NCBI RefSeq assembly: GCF_039839375.1 | Contig: NZ_JBDOQU010000005.1 | Location: 62,001 to 126,000 of the forward strand | DNA: 64,000 bases | Direction: 5' to 3' | From: JBDOQU01 sp039839375 | Lineage (GTDB): Bacteria; Pseudomonadota; Alphaproteobacteria; DSM-16000; Inquilinaceae | Shown: in pieces, positions 41,476 to 49,868 of the stretch | Numbering within the stretch: position 1 is the first letter of the stretch | How the letters are laid out: the number at the start of each line of letters is the position of its first letter | The notes under the pieces: generated by a model | What the model was told of the DNA's origin: nothing | The model's database searches: none | What the model saw: the letters and a program-made list of their open reading frames with translations, nothing else | Program-made: the position numbers and the translations under genes

Positions 41476-44400
41476 ATGTCGCTCCGCAGAATCTTCCGCG
41501 CCAACGTCGCTCTTGTCTCGCTGTCCGTCGCCCTTGGATCGGCGGCGGTCGACGCCGCTGAGGTGCAGGGCGAGGATCGAGGCCTGTTCGGCCGGCTGAC
41601 CTTCGATTTCGGGTCTCCCGTCGATCCCCGGATCGTCGTCGGGAACGACCGTATCCTTCTCGATTTCGACCAGCCGGTGGACGCTTCGCTGGATGGTCCG
41701 GCCCGTCGCCTCGCCAACTATCTTTCCGGGGCTGAGATATCCGGCGACGGAACGGAAGTCGTGCTGCATCCGCGCCGGCCGATCGATGTCCAGGCGACGC
41801 CCACCGACACCGGCGTCGCAATCCAGCTCAGCATGAGGAACGAGCGCCGCCCGGTCCGCTCCCGCCCCTCGACCTTTACCGAAGCGCCGCCCGCCGAGAC
41901 CAAAGAAGGCGTCATCGGCATTCGCACCGGCCAGCATCCCGGCTACAGCCGCGTCGTCTTCGACTGGACCTCGCCGGTCGATTACAGCGTCGACCGTCAT
42001 GACGGTTCGGTCACCATCGCCTTCGACCGCGCCGCATCCGTCGACCTTTCCCTGGCGCCCGTGCGGCGGCTCTCCAATATCCGGACCATCGTGCCCGCGG
42101 CGGGCGATGACGGCCTCGCCATCGTACTCGGCATTCCTGCCGACTCGCGCATCCGTCACTTCAAGGACGACATGAAAATCGTCGTTGATATTCTTGATCC
42201 GGCAGGACAAAGCGCACCGCTCGAAAACCCTGTTGTACCCGATTCCCTCAACGTGGCGCCGCCGCCGGTGCCCGAACCGCCGGTGGCGGAACCGGCAGCC
42301 GTAGAACCGCCGGCGCCGGAATCCTTGCCCGAACCCGCGCCGGTACTCGCGCAGGCCGAGTCCTCGCCGCCCGAATTCTCGCAGTTGGAACTCTCGCAGC
42401 CCGAACCCGCCGCCGGACCGTCCGCGCAGGTGGAGGCGGAGGCGGTTGAGACTCCCTCAGAAGCACCCGTGGTGGTGCAAGACCCCGTTCCTCTCGCCTC
42501 GCCGCCGCCGATCGCGATGCCTCCTGCGGAAGATGAGGCTCCCCCGGCCGAAGTCGCGCCTCCGCTGGTGGAGGAACCGGCCGTCGAGCCCACCATCGCC
42601 GAACGGCTGCTCCGCGAAGGGGCGGAAGTTCCGCCGCCGGAGACGGCCGAGCCGGCGGGGCCGGAACGCGCCGTCTTCGATCCCGGCGCCGAGGCGCTGA
42701 CCGCCGTGTTCGAGCGGGCAGGCGGCCTCTGGGTCGTGTTCGCATCGCCCGACAGGATCGACCCGGACCGTCTGGCGGACGGGGCGGAAGAGGCGCTCGG
42801 CGAGGCTGAAATCGTGCCTGCGGAAGGCGGCGTCGCGCTGCGCTTCCCGATCGATCCGAGCGATCCGGAGGATACGGTCGTGACGACGGAAGGGGACCGC
42901 TGGATCGTCACGCGGTCGCCGTCCCCGCCATTGCCCTCGGAACCTCTTTCCATCGTCACCCAACCGGATTTCACGATGGGCGCGCGCCTCTTCGTGGAAG
43001 CTGACGGGGCCGGTGGGTTGGTCCGGCTCATCGATCCGGTCATGGGCGATGTGCTCCTGATCGCGCCGCTGCCCGACGCGGGGCGAGGGCTACCCGAAGG
43101 ACGCCGGTTCGCCGAAGTCGCTCTGCTGCCCTCGGCCCAGGGTCTCGTCGCGCAACCCCTGTCGGATGCCATCACGCTTCGGATCGACCGGGAAGGGGTG
43201 GAGATCACGACCGCCGACGGTCTCCGCCTGTCGACGCCGGTCGACAGGCGTGGCGCGCTGGTGGTTCCCGCCGTTCCGGGCGAGGCGCTCTACCTGCCGG
43301 TTTCCGACTGGCAGGTGGAGCCCGGACAGTACAACCGGCGTCGCCAGGAGCTTCAGGCCCAACTGGCCCAGGCGCCGGAGGAGGAGAAGAACCGGGCGAG
43401 GCTGGATCTCGCGCGCTTCTTCTTCGCCAAGGGGTTCGGGCCGGAGGCTCTGGCCCAGCTCGATCTGATGGCCGAATCCGCGCCGACCCTGGCCTCCAAT
43501 CCGGATTTCGCGATGCTGCGCGGCGCGGCGCGCGTTCTGGCCGGCGACGAGGCCGGGGCGGAAGAGGATCTGTCCCTGCCGGCGCTCAGTCGATCTCCGG
43601 AAGCCGAACTGTGGCGCGCCTCGCTCGCCGCCGACCGGGGGGACTGGACGACGGCGGCCGAAGGGTTCGCCGCCGCGGGCGATCTGACCAGCCTTCAGCC
43701 GCCGCCCTTCCGCGAGCGATTCGCGCTCCAGGCTGCCAAGGCCGCGCTGGAGACCGGCGCGATCGAGATCGCCGAACAGCGCCTGGACTATCTGTCGACG
43801 CAGACGGACGGCGAATCCGATCGGTTGCCCGCCGTCGCCTATATGACCGGCCGCATCGCGGAGACGCGGGACGAAGAGGCCGCGGCGAGGGCGGCCTATG
43901 CCCGCGCGGCCGAAAGCGATGATGCGCTCTACCGGACGCTTGCCGAGGCGCGTCTGGTCGATCTTCGCCTCGCGGCCGGGGAGATCACCGCCGGGGAAGC
44001 GGCGGAGCGGCTGGAAGGGTTGCGCTACGCCTGGCGGGGCGATTCGGTGGAGTTCGACATCCTCGATCGGCTTGGCCGCTACTATTGGCAGGCGGGCCAG
44101 CACCGGGAGGCGCTGGAGACCTGGGGCCGCGCGCTCGACGACTTCCCCGAGCTTCCCGCGGCGGAGGAACTGACCGAGCACCGGCGGAAGGTGGTGGCCG
44201 ACCTGTTCACGGGAGAGGGCTTGAGCGCCCTGTCGCCCCTTGTCGCCATGGCGCTCTATGAAGATTACCGCCCGCTGATGCCATCCGGCGTCGAGAGCGA
44301 CCGCATCGTGGAGCGGCTGGCCGAGAGGTTGGTGGAGGTCGACCTTCTGGAGCGGGCGGGCAACCTTCTACAGCAACTGGTCGCCGGACGGCTGGAAGGG

Positions 44401-44994
44401 CAGGAGAAGGCGCGCGTCGGTGCACGGCTGGCCGGCATCCGTCTGCTCGACAACGACCCCGAGGAAGCCCTGGACGCTCTCGACGAAAGCGAAATGGAGG
44501 GCGAACTGCCGGAGGCGCTGGTGTCCGAACGCCGGCTGCTCCGCGCCCGCGCGCTGTCGGAACTCGAGCGCCCGGCCGACGCGTTCGCGGCGCTTGGCGA
44601 CGATGCTTCCCATCTTGCCGAAATCGCGCGCGCCGACATCGCCTGGAAGGCGGAGGACTGGCCTGTTGCCGCAGCGGCTCTTAGCCGTCTCGTCGGCGAG
44701 CAGCCGGCCTCCGGCGGGACGCTCGATCCACAGAGGACGGACCTCGTCCTGAAGCTGGCCATCGCGCTCGCCCTCGCGGACGATCGCGCGGGCCTTGCCG
44801 ATCTCGCGGAAAGATTCGGCGACTCCATGGCGGGAACCGAACGGGCCGAGGCCTTCGCCGTCCTGACGCGGCCGAACGCCGCCATCGGCGTCGCGGACCT
44901 CACCTCAATCCAGCGTCAGGTGGCCGAAGTCGATCTCTTCCAGGAGTTCCTGGAAAGCTACCGTGTCGGAACCCCCGCCGTCGCCACGAACTGA
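41476..44994 (+). CDS. Large exported TPR protein downstream of cheZ
   Basis: The 1172-residue protein has a signal peptide (about 27 residues, ends DAAE), a region of AMIN-like beta repeats (residues 35-250; RLTFDFGSPVDPRIVVGNDRILLDF, then GYSRVVFDWTSPVDYSVDRH), a Pro/Glu/Ala-rich linker (about 258-395), a second beta-rich part (395-610) and a C-terminal TPR array (from about 615; EEKNRARLDLARFFFAKGFGPEALAQLD). It is periplasmic or envelope-associated. A motility-linked role is plausible because related proteins follow cheZ in some relatives, but this is inference. The ATG at 41476 begins the signal peptide. It runs to four bases from the next convergent gene. Confidence 0.8.
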   Translation: MSLRRIFRANVALVSLSVALGSAAVDAAEVQGEDRGLFGRLTFDFGSPVDPRIVVGNDRILLDFDQPVDASLDGPARRLANYLSGAEISGDGTEVVLHPRRPIDVQATPTDTGVAIQLSMRNERRPVRSRPSTFTEAPPAETKEGVIGIRTGQHPGYSRVVFDWTSPVDYSVDRHDGSVTIAFDRAASVDLSLAPVRRLSNIRTIVPAAGDDGLAIVLGIPADSRIRHFKDDMKIVVDILDPAGQSAPLENPVVPDSLNVAPPPVPEPPVAEPAAVEPPAPESLPEPAPVLAQAESSPPEFSQLELSQPEPAAGPSAQVEAEAVETPSEAPVVVQDPVPLASPPPIAMPPAEDEAPPAEVAPPLVEEPAVEPTIAERLLREGAEVPPPETAEPAGPERAVFDPGAEALTAVFERAGGLWVVFASPDRIDPDRLADGAEEALGEAEIVPAEGGVALRFPIDPSDPEDTVVTTEGDRWIVTRSPSPPLPSEPLSIVTQPDFTMGARLFVEADGAGGLVRLIDPVMGDVLLIAPLPDAGRGLPEGRRFAEVALLPSAQGLVAQPLSDAITLRIDREGVEITTADGLRLSTPVDRRGALVVPAVPGEALYLPVSDWQVEPGQYNRRRQELQAQLAQAPEEEKNRARLDLARFFFAKGFGPEALAQLDLMAESAPTLASNPDFAMLRGAARVLAGDEAGAEEDLSLPALSRSPEAELWRASLAADRGDWTTAAEGFAAAGDLTSLQPPPFRERFALQAAKAALETGAIEIAEQRLDYLSTQTDGESDRLPAVAYMTGRIAETRDEEAAARAAYARAAESDDALYRTLAEARLVDLRLAAGEITAGEAAERLEGLRYAWRGDSVEFDILDRLGRYYWQAGQHREALETWGRALDDFPELPAAEELTEHRRKVVADLFTGEGLSALSPLVAMALYEDYRPLMPSGVESDRIVERLAERLVEVDLLERAGNLLQQLVAGRLEGQEKARVGARLAGIRLLDNDPEEALDALDESEMEGELPEALVSERRLLRARALSELERPADAFAALGDDASHLAEIARADIAWKAEDWPVAAAALSRLVGEQPASGGTLDPQRTDLVLKLAIALALADDRAGLADLAERFGDSMAGTERAEAFAVLTRPNAAIGVADLTSIQRQVAEVDLFQEFLESYRVGTPAVATN

Positions 44995-44997
44995 GCT

Positions 44998-46218
44998 TCA
45001 ACGCTCCAGATACCGGCACACCCCGTCGCCGGCCCTGACGCCCGTAGCGAAGCAGGCCTGCAGCAGGTAACCGCCTGTCGGCGCCTCCCAATCCAGCATC
45101 TCCCCCGCCGCGAACAGTCCGGGGATGCGTCGGACCATCAAATCGTCGGTCATCTCGTCCCAGGCGATCCCGCCGGCGGACGATATCGCGCGATCCAGCG
45201 GGCGCACCCCCGTCAGCCGGACCGGCAGCGCCTTGACCGCCTCGGCAAGCCGCGCCCCGTCGGCCAGGATTTCCGGAGAGAGCGCCTCCCGCAGCAGCGC
45301 GATAGCGGCGCGGTCGAGCTTCAACGTCTTGCGGAGATGGTTCGACAGGCTGTTGCGCCCCCTGGGTCGGCCCAGCCGGTCGCGGATGGCGGTTGCGGAG
45401 AGGTCCGGCTTCAGGTCGATCAACAGCGTCGCCTCGCCGTTTCGACCGATGGCGTCCCGCAATGCGGCGCTCAAGGCGTAGACGGCCCCGCCCTCGACGC
45501 CGGTGCGGGTAAGGACGATCTCCCCCGGGACGCGGCGTCCGTCGAAACAGAGCGCGATGTTCTTCAGCGGCTGGCCTGCCGCCATGTCCGCGAACCTCTG
45601 CGTCCACAGCGCGTCGAATCCCGAATTGCTCGGCATGAAGGGCGCGACCGCGACGCCCCGCCGGAGTAGGGCATCGGCCCATGACCCATCCGATCCCAGC
45701 TTCGACCAACTGGCCCCGCCCAGCGCCAGGATTATCGCCTTCGGAAGTATCCGGAGCATCCGGCCGTCTGTCGTGAAGGACAGCGCATCGCCGTCGAAGC
45801 CGTCCCAGCGATGGCGGGCATGGATCGTCGCGCCGGCGCCCTCCAGCCGCCGCCGCCAGGCGCGCAGCAGCGGGGATGCCTTCAGCCCGGTCGGAAATAC
45901 CCGTCCGCTGGAACCGACGAAGGTCTCCACGCCCAGAGAGCCGGCCCAGTCCCGCAGCGCGTCCGGCGGGAAAGCGTGGATGATCGGCGCCAGCCGGCCG
46001 GCGCTCTCGCCATACCGTTCGATGAACCGGTCCAGCGGCTCCGAATGCGTCAGGTTCAGGCCGCCCCGCCCGGCCATGAGCAGCTTGCGGCCCGGCGTCG
46101 GCATGCGGTCGAAGATGCGGACCGCACGGCCGGCCCGCGCGATCCGCTCCGCCGCGGCCAGCCCCGCCGGTCCGCCGCCGATCACCGCCACGAAATCCTC
46201 CCGATCCTGATCCTTCAC
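44998..46218 (-). CDS. TIGR03862-type flavoprotein (BaiN/HI0933-like)
   Basis: The 406-residue flavoprotein begins with the FAD-binding GGGPAGLAAAERIARAGRAVRIFDRM near residue 14-39 and has GRKLLMAGRGGLNLTHSE near 43-60 and a C-terminal GLFAAGEMLDWEAPTGGYLLQACFATG that binds FAD and the isoalloxazine ring. This is the HI0933/BaiN superfamily; the branch named TIGR03862 is common in proteobacteria and of unknown substrate. It is cytoplasmic. It converges on the TPR gene and stands alone. Confidence 0.9.
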   Translation of the reverse strand: MKDQDREDFVAVIGGGPAGLAAAERIARAGRAVRIFDRMPTPGRKLLMAGRGGLNLTHSEPLDRFIERYGESAGRLAPIIHAFPPDALRDWAGSLGVETFVGSSGRVFPTGLKASPLLRAWRRRLEGAGATIHARHRWDGFDGDALSFTTDGRMLRILPKAIILALGGASWSKLGSDGSWADALLRRGVAVAPFMPSNSGFDALWTQRFADMAAGQPLKNIALCFDGRRVPGEIVLTRTGVEGGAVYALSAALRDAIGRNGEATLLIDLKPDLSATAIRDRLGRPRGRNSLSNHLRKTLKLDRAAIALLREALSPEILADGARLAEAVKALPVRLTGVRPLDRAISSAGGIAWDEMTDDLMVRRIPGLFAAGEMLDWEAPTGGYLLQACFATGVRAGDGVCRYLER

Positions 46219-46352
46219 GTCCGGGATCGCTCCTTCTGCTGCGAGGGTTGGGGGTGACCATTTGGAGGCAAGGATACTTCCTTCGGAACGCTTTTGGGCG
46301 ACGCGCCTTTCTCAGTCAACCAGTCCGTCCTTGCCTGGAGCATCCCCCCGAA

Positions 46353-46547
46353 ATGTCCATCGTCAGCGCCACGCCTCTGCCCGCCCCCCAGCCCGCCGCG
46401 ACAAGCAACGCCGACGGGAGCTGGGAGATCTGGGAGCAGTGCCATGAAGTGCTGGCGGACCAGGGCATATGGCGCGCGCCCTGTGAAAGCTGCACGTTGC
46501 GGCTTCTGTGCAAACCGCCCTCCGCCTTCGTCACTCCGCGCGGTTAG
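46353..46547 (+). CDS. Small hypothetical protein with three cysteines
   Basis: A 64-residue frame starts ATG at 46353: a Pro/Ala-rich opening, then WEIWEQCHEVLADQGIWR and a C-x2-C-x5-C cluster (PCESCTLRLLCKPP). The cysteines could bind metal. I do not recognise the family, the upstream ribosome binding site is weak, and the frame also opens 35 codons earlier. Support is limited to the codon pattern and position before the regulator gene. Confidence 0.4.
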   Translation: MSIVSATPLPAPQPAATSNADGSWEIWEQCHEVLADQGIWRAPCESCTLRLLCKPPSAFVTPRG

Positions 46548-46620
46548 GGCAGCGGCATTCTTCCCTCAGCGGCGGTCTTCCCAGCGACGCCTTCTATGAA
46601 TTAGGCTCCTTCCCGCAATC

Positions 46621-47643
46621 GTGCGTGGGGGAGTGGCTGTTCTGGGGCTCATCGACGGATCATCCTGCCGGATTGCGTTTCTCCTGCTCCCGCGCTTCTC
46701 CCTGATGGCCTTCACGGCGGCCGTCGAGCCGTTGCGCGCGGCCAACCAGCTGGTGGGGCGGGAGCAATATTCCTGGCATCTGGTCACCGTCGATGGCGGG
46801 CCGGTGACGGCCAGCAACGACATCTCCGTCAATCCTCAGGGCGGGCTGGACGCAACTCAGCCCTTCTCCATGGCGGCCGTCTGCGCCGGCCTCGATCCGC
46901 TGCCCATCGAGGCCGAAGCTGAAAAGCGAGTGGCGGCGTGGCTGAGGCGGCTGGAGCGGTCGGGAACCAGGCTGGGCGGCATCGGCTCCGGCGCGTTCCT
47001 TCTGGCCCGCACCGGCCTGCTGGACGGCTATCGCTGCACGATCCATTGGGAGAACCTCACCGGCTTCTCCGAAACCTTCCCGGAAATCGACGTCACCAGC
47101 CGGCTGTTCGAGGTCGACCGCGACCGGTTTACCTGCTCCGGCGGCACCGCGTCGCTGGACTGGGCGCTGCACATGATCGGCCAGGATCACGGGCCGGAGG
47201 TCTCCGCCGCCGTGGCGGACCAGTTCATCCACGCCACGCCGCGCCGTCCCGACACCCCCCAGCGCATGAGCCTGCGTCAGCGAACGGGCGTCAGCCATCC
47301 CAAGCTCTTGAGCGCCATCGCTGAGATCGAGGCCAATCTGGACGAACCGCTGGCCCAGGCGGACCTGGCGGAACGAGTGGGGCTGTCCAGCCGGCAGCTC
47401 GAACGGCTGTTCCAGATCTATCTCGGCAGCACGCCCTCCCGCTACTATCTGGAGGCGCGGCTGAAGCATGCCCGCTCGCTCCTGGCCCAGACCTCGCTTT
47501 CGGTGCTGGAGGTCGCGGTGGCCAGCGGGTTCGCGTCGGCCAGCCATTTCGCCAAATGCTACCGTGAGCTGTTCGGCTACAGCCCCCGCGCCGAACGGCA
47601 GAGCGTGGGGCAGGGGGTGCAGAAGCGGCGGGTGGTGTGGTGA
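46621..47643 (+). CDS. GlxA-type AraC-family regulator with DJ-1/PfpI domain
   Basis: The protein of about 340 residues has an N-terminal DJ-1/PfpI amidotransferase-like domain (RIAFLLLPRFSLMAFTAAVEPLRAANQL, residues 16-43) and a C-terminal AraC helix-turn-helix pair (EPLAQADLAERVGLSSRQLERLFQIYLGSTPSRYYLEARLKHARSLLAQT, then VASGFASASHFAKCYRELFGYSP, with the family end). Start GTG at 46621; GTG at 46633 is an alternative. GlxA-type regulators often sense betaines, arginine or similar amines. Convergent with the SDR gene; target unknown. Confidence 0.93.
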   Translation: MRGGVAVLGLIDGSSCRIAFLLLPRFSLMAFTAAVEPLRAANQLVGREQYSWHLVTVDGGPVTASNDISVNPQGGLDATQPFSMAAVCAGLDPLPIEAEAEKRVAAWLRRLERSGTRLGGIGSGAFLLARTGLLDGYRCTIHWENLTGFSETFPEIDVTSRLFEVDRDRFTCSGGTASLDWALHMIGQDHGPEVSAAVADQFIHATPRRPDTPQRMSLRQRTGVSHPKLLSAIAEIEANLDEPLAQADLAERVGLSSRQLERLFQIYLGSTPSRYYLEARLKHARSLLAQTSLSVLEVAVASGFASASHFAKCYRELFGYSPRAERQSVGQGVQKRRVVW

Positions 47644-47650
47644 GGAAGCC

Positions 47651-48460
47651 TCAGAGCGTCGCCGGCGGGTGGGGCGGATCGTCGTAGCCGCCCCTGACCG
47701 ACTGGTCGAAATCGACGACGGAACCGGTCATCAGACCGGATTCGGGGGATGCCAGGAACGCGATCGCCCGCGCCGCCTCCGCCGGATCGATCAACCGGCC
47801 GAAGGGCTGGTCCGCCGCCGCCTTCTCCAGCCAGTCGGCCGGCGCGTCGTGATAATCCCGCTGGATGCGGTCCTCCCCGTCGGACGCCATCCAGCCGAGG
47901 CGCAGAGCGTTGACCCTGATCCTGTTCCGCAGCAGCGCATAGGCTGTGTTGCGCGTCAGCGTTTCCAGCGCGCCCTTCGACGCGCAATAGGCGGCGATGA
48001 AGGGCTGGCCGCCCACGCCCGACATGGAGGAGACGTTGACGATCGCGCCTTCCGTCCTTTCCCGCCGCATGACCTTTATCGCGTCCTGCATCAGGAAGAA
48101 GGGCGCGCGGACATTGATCGCGAACATGCGATCGAAGAGGGCAGGATCGGTGTCGAGGATCGTGCCGCGGTCGGTGATCGCCGCGGCGTTGACCAGCGCG
48201 TCGATGCGCCCGAACGCCCTGTCGGCCGCGTCGATGACCGATCGGCAGGATTCGACCTCCGCCAGATCGGCCTGGACATAGACGGCCTTTGTCCCGCTCC
48301 CGGCTTCGATGTCGGCGGCGACCGCCTCTCCCTTCGCCCGCGAGCGTCCGCAGATGACCAGCCCGGCCGCCCCGCGCTCCGCGAAAAGACGGGCCGTCGC
48401 CGCGCCCAGCCCCTGCGTCCCGCCGGTGACGACCGCTATCCTGCCGTCCATCCGGCCCAT
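47651..48460 (-). CDS. Short-chain dehydrogenase/reductase (SDR)
   Basis: The 269-residue protein is a classical SDR: NAD(P)-binding TGGTQGLGAA near residue 12, NAAA near 90, catalytic Ser in VNVSSMSG and YCASKGALE (Tyr-x3-Lys) near 158, then NALRLGWMASDGED. It oxidises or reduces a hydroxyl/keto group with NAD(P)H. Its ATG shares a base with the stop of the phytanoyl-CoA dioxygenase-type gene, so a two-enzyme pathway is likely. The substrate is unknown. Confidence 0.93.
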   Translation of the reverse strand: MGRMDGRIAVVTGGTQGLGAATARLFAERGAAGLVICGRSRAKGEAVAADIEAGSGTKAVYVQADLAEVESCRSVIDAADRAFGRIDALVNAAAITDRGTILDTDPALFDRMFAINVRAPFFLMQDAIKVMRRERTEGAIVNVSSMSGVGGQPFIAAYCASKGALETLTRNTAYALLRNRIRVNALRLGWMASDGEDRIQRDYHDAPADWLEKAAADQPFGRLIDPAEAARAIAFLASPESGLMTGSVVDFDQSVRGGYDDPPHPPATL

Positions 48461-49653
48461 CAGGTGAGGCTACGCCGGACCCGGTCCTCCAGCGCCTCCT
48501 TCAGCCTCGCCGCATCCCAATCCTCGTCGAGCGCCTGATTCATCAGCGCCTGCTGGCTCTGCGGCGCCAGTCCGCCGACGGGCGGATCGCGATCGAGATT
48601 GGTGGGGAAGGAGTACCCTTCCGCGCAGGCCGCGATGGCGTTGGCGGCTTGGTTCGACGTCAGCCGACCGTCGGCCAGCATCGCCTTCAGCGCCGGGAAC
48701 AGCGCGGCGCCCATGCCCGCCCTGCCGACGCTCTCCATCGCCCTTCCATAGGGCGAGGAGACTTGCAGCAGGTTCGCCATCCGCCTGATGTCCTTCGACC
48801 GGTTGGTCCCGGCGCCATGGAAGACGGCCGGATTGAAGAACACGGCGTCGCCCTTCTCCAGCGGAAGCTGGACGCGGCAGCGGTCGAAATAATTGCGGAA
48901 CTCCGGCTTCCGCCAGGCGAGGTAGCCGGGAAGGTAGGTCTGGGAATAAGGCAAATAGAGCGTCGGCCCGCTTTCCAGCGGCATGTCGCAATGGGCCACC
49001 GCGCCCTGGAGCGTCAGGGCCGGGGACAGGCGGTGGATGTGCGCTGGATAGCGCGCAACCTCCGCCGCCGTCTGGAAACCCAGATGGTAGTCCCGGTGCG
49101 GCGACTGCGCCTCGCCGCCCGGATTGACGACATTGACCTGGGAGGTGACCTGATAGCCCGGCCCCAGCCACGCCTCGCTGACCAGCGCGATCATGTCGTT
49201 GGCGTAGTAGGCGGCGAAGACCTCCGGATCGCGCAGGCACAGCTTCTCCAGCGCGTTCCAGACCCGGTCGTTCGCGCCCGGCTTGGCGAAATGATCGCCG
49301 CCGCCTGTTTTGCTGGCCTTCTGCTCCTCGATCATCGCCTCGAACTGCACGGTCGCCGCGTCGATCGGCGCGGGATCGGGGAAGGCGCGCTTCAGGACGA
49401 CGATCCCCGGCCCCTCCATCATCGCCTCGACCCATTCCGCCATCAGCGCCTTCCGGTCCTCGTCGGAGGCGGCGACGCCGCGCAGGGCGTCGCAATCATA
49501 GACCAGGACGTTCGAACGGACGCTCTCGGCGAACGGATAGTCGGCGGCCTCGGTCGTCCGTTCGACCAGCCGGGCGAAATCCTCGATGCGGCAGCCATCC
49601 TCGGTCAGCCACACCCGCTCCGCGCGAAGCTTTGCGATATTGTCGGCCTTCAT
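48460..49653 (-). CDS. Phytanoyl-CoA dioxygenase-family protein
   Basis: The 397-residue protein falls in the PhyH family of Fe(II)/2-oxoglutarate oxygenases. Metal ligands are suggested by PHRDYHLGFQ (HxD around residue 193-195) and a downstream HGAGTNRSKDIRRMANL (His, then the Arg that binds 2-oxoglutarate). PhyH proteins hydroxylate acyl-CoA or free substrates; prokaryotic members act on many compounds. The SDR gene starts at its stop codon, which suggests the hydroxylated product is then oxidised. Confidence 0.87.
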   Translation of the reverse strand: MKADNIAKLRAERVWLTEDGCRIEDFARLVERTTEAADYPFAESVRSNVLVYDCDALRGVAASDEDRKALMAEWVEAMMEGPGIVVLKRAFPDPAPIDAATVQFEAMIEEQKASKTGGGDHFAKPGANDRVWNALEKLCLRDPEVFAAYYANDMIALVSEAWLGPGYQVTSQVNVVNPGGEAQSPHRDYHLGFQTAAEVARYPAHIHRLSPALTLQGAVAHCDMPLESGPTLYLPYSQTYLPGYLAWRKPEFRNYFDRCRVQLPLEKGDAVFFNPAVFHGAGTNRSKDIRRMANLLQVSSPYGRAMESVGRAGMGAALFPALKAMLADGRLTSNQAANAIAACAEGYSFPTNLDRDPPVGGLAPQSQQALMNQALDEDWDAARLKEALEDRVRRSLT

Positions 49654-49729
49654 GGAACTCTCCCTGATGGACGCTCTACGCTAGACCCGACCCCGCCTCC
49701 GACGCCACCCCCGTTCCCGCCATTCCCTT

Positions 49730-49777
49730 ATGGTGAGCCTGTCGAACCATGTGTGCCCGCATCCTTCGACAGGCTCA
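49730..49777. repeat. Dispersed palindromic repeat C, full copy
   Basis: TGAGCCTGTCGAA (49734-49746) is perfectly complementary to 49765-49777, separated by 18 bases; a smaller ATGGT/ACCAT pair lies within the first half. The same kind of element is widely dispersed in alphaproteobacterial intergenic regions, which is prior knowledge, not shown here. Confidence 0.8.
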
Positions 49778-49813
49778 GGATGAGGGGGCGGAAAAGCTCT
49801 ATCCTTTCCCCTT

Positions 49814-49836
49814 CATGGTGAGCCTGACGGACCATG
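49814..49836. repeat. Dispersed palindromic repeat C, partial copy
   Basis: CATGGT at 49814-49819 pairs with ACCATG at 49831-49836 around GAGCCTG; this repeats the first half of the neighbouring copy 84 bases away with two changes. It lies 32 bases before dusA, so it could affect that gene's leader. Confidence 0.65.
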
Positions 49837-49868
49837 TGCTATAGAATGCCCGTTTTCGGCGGGAACCG

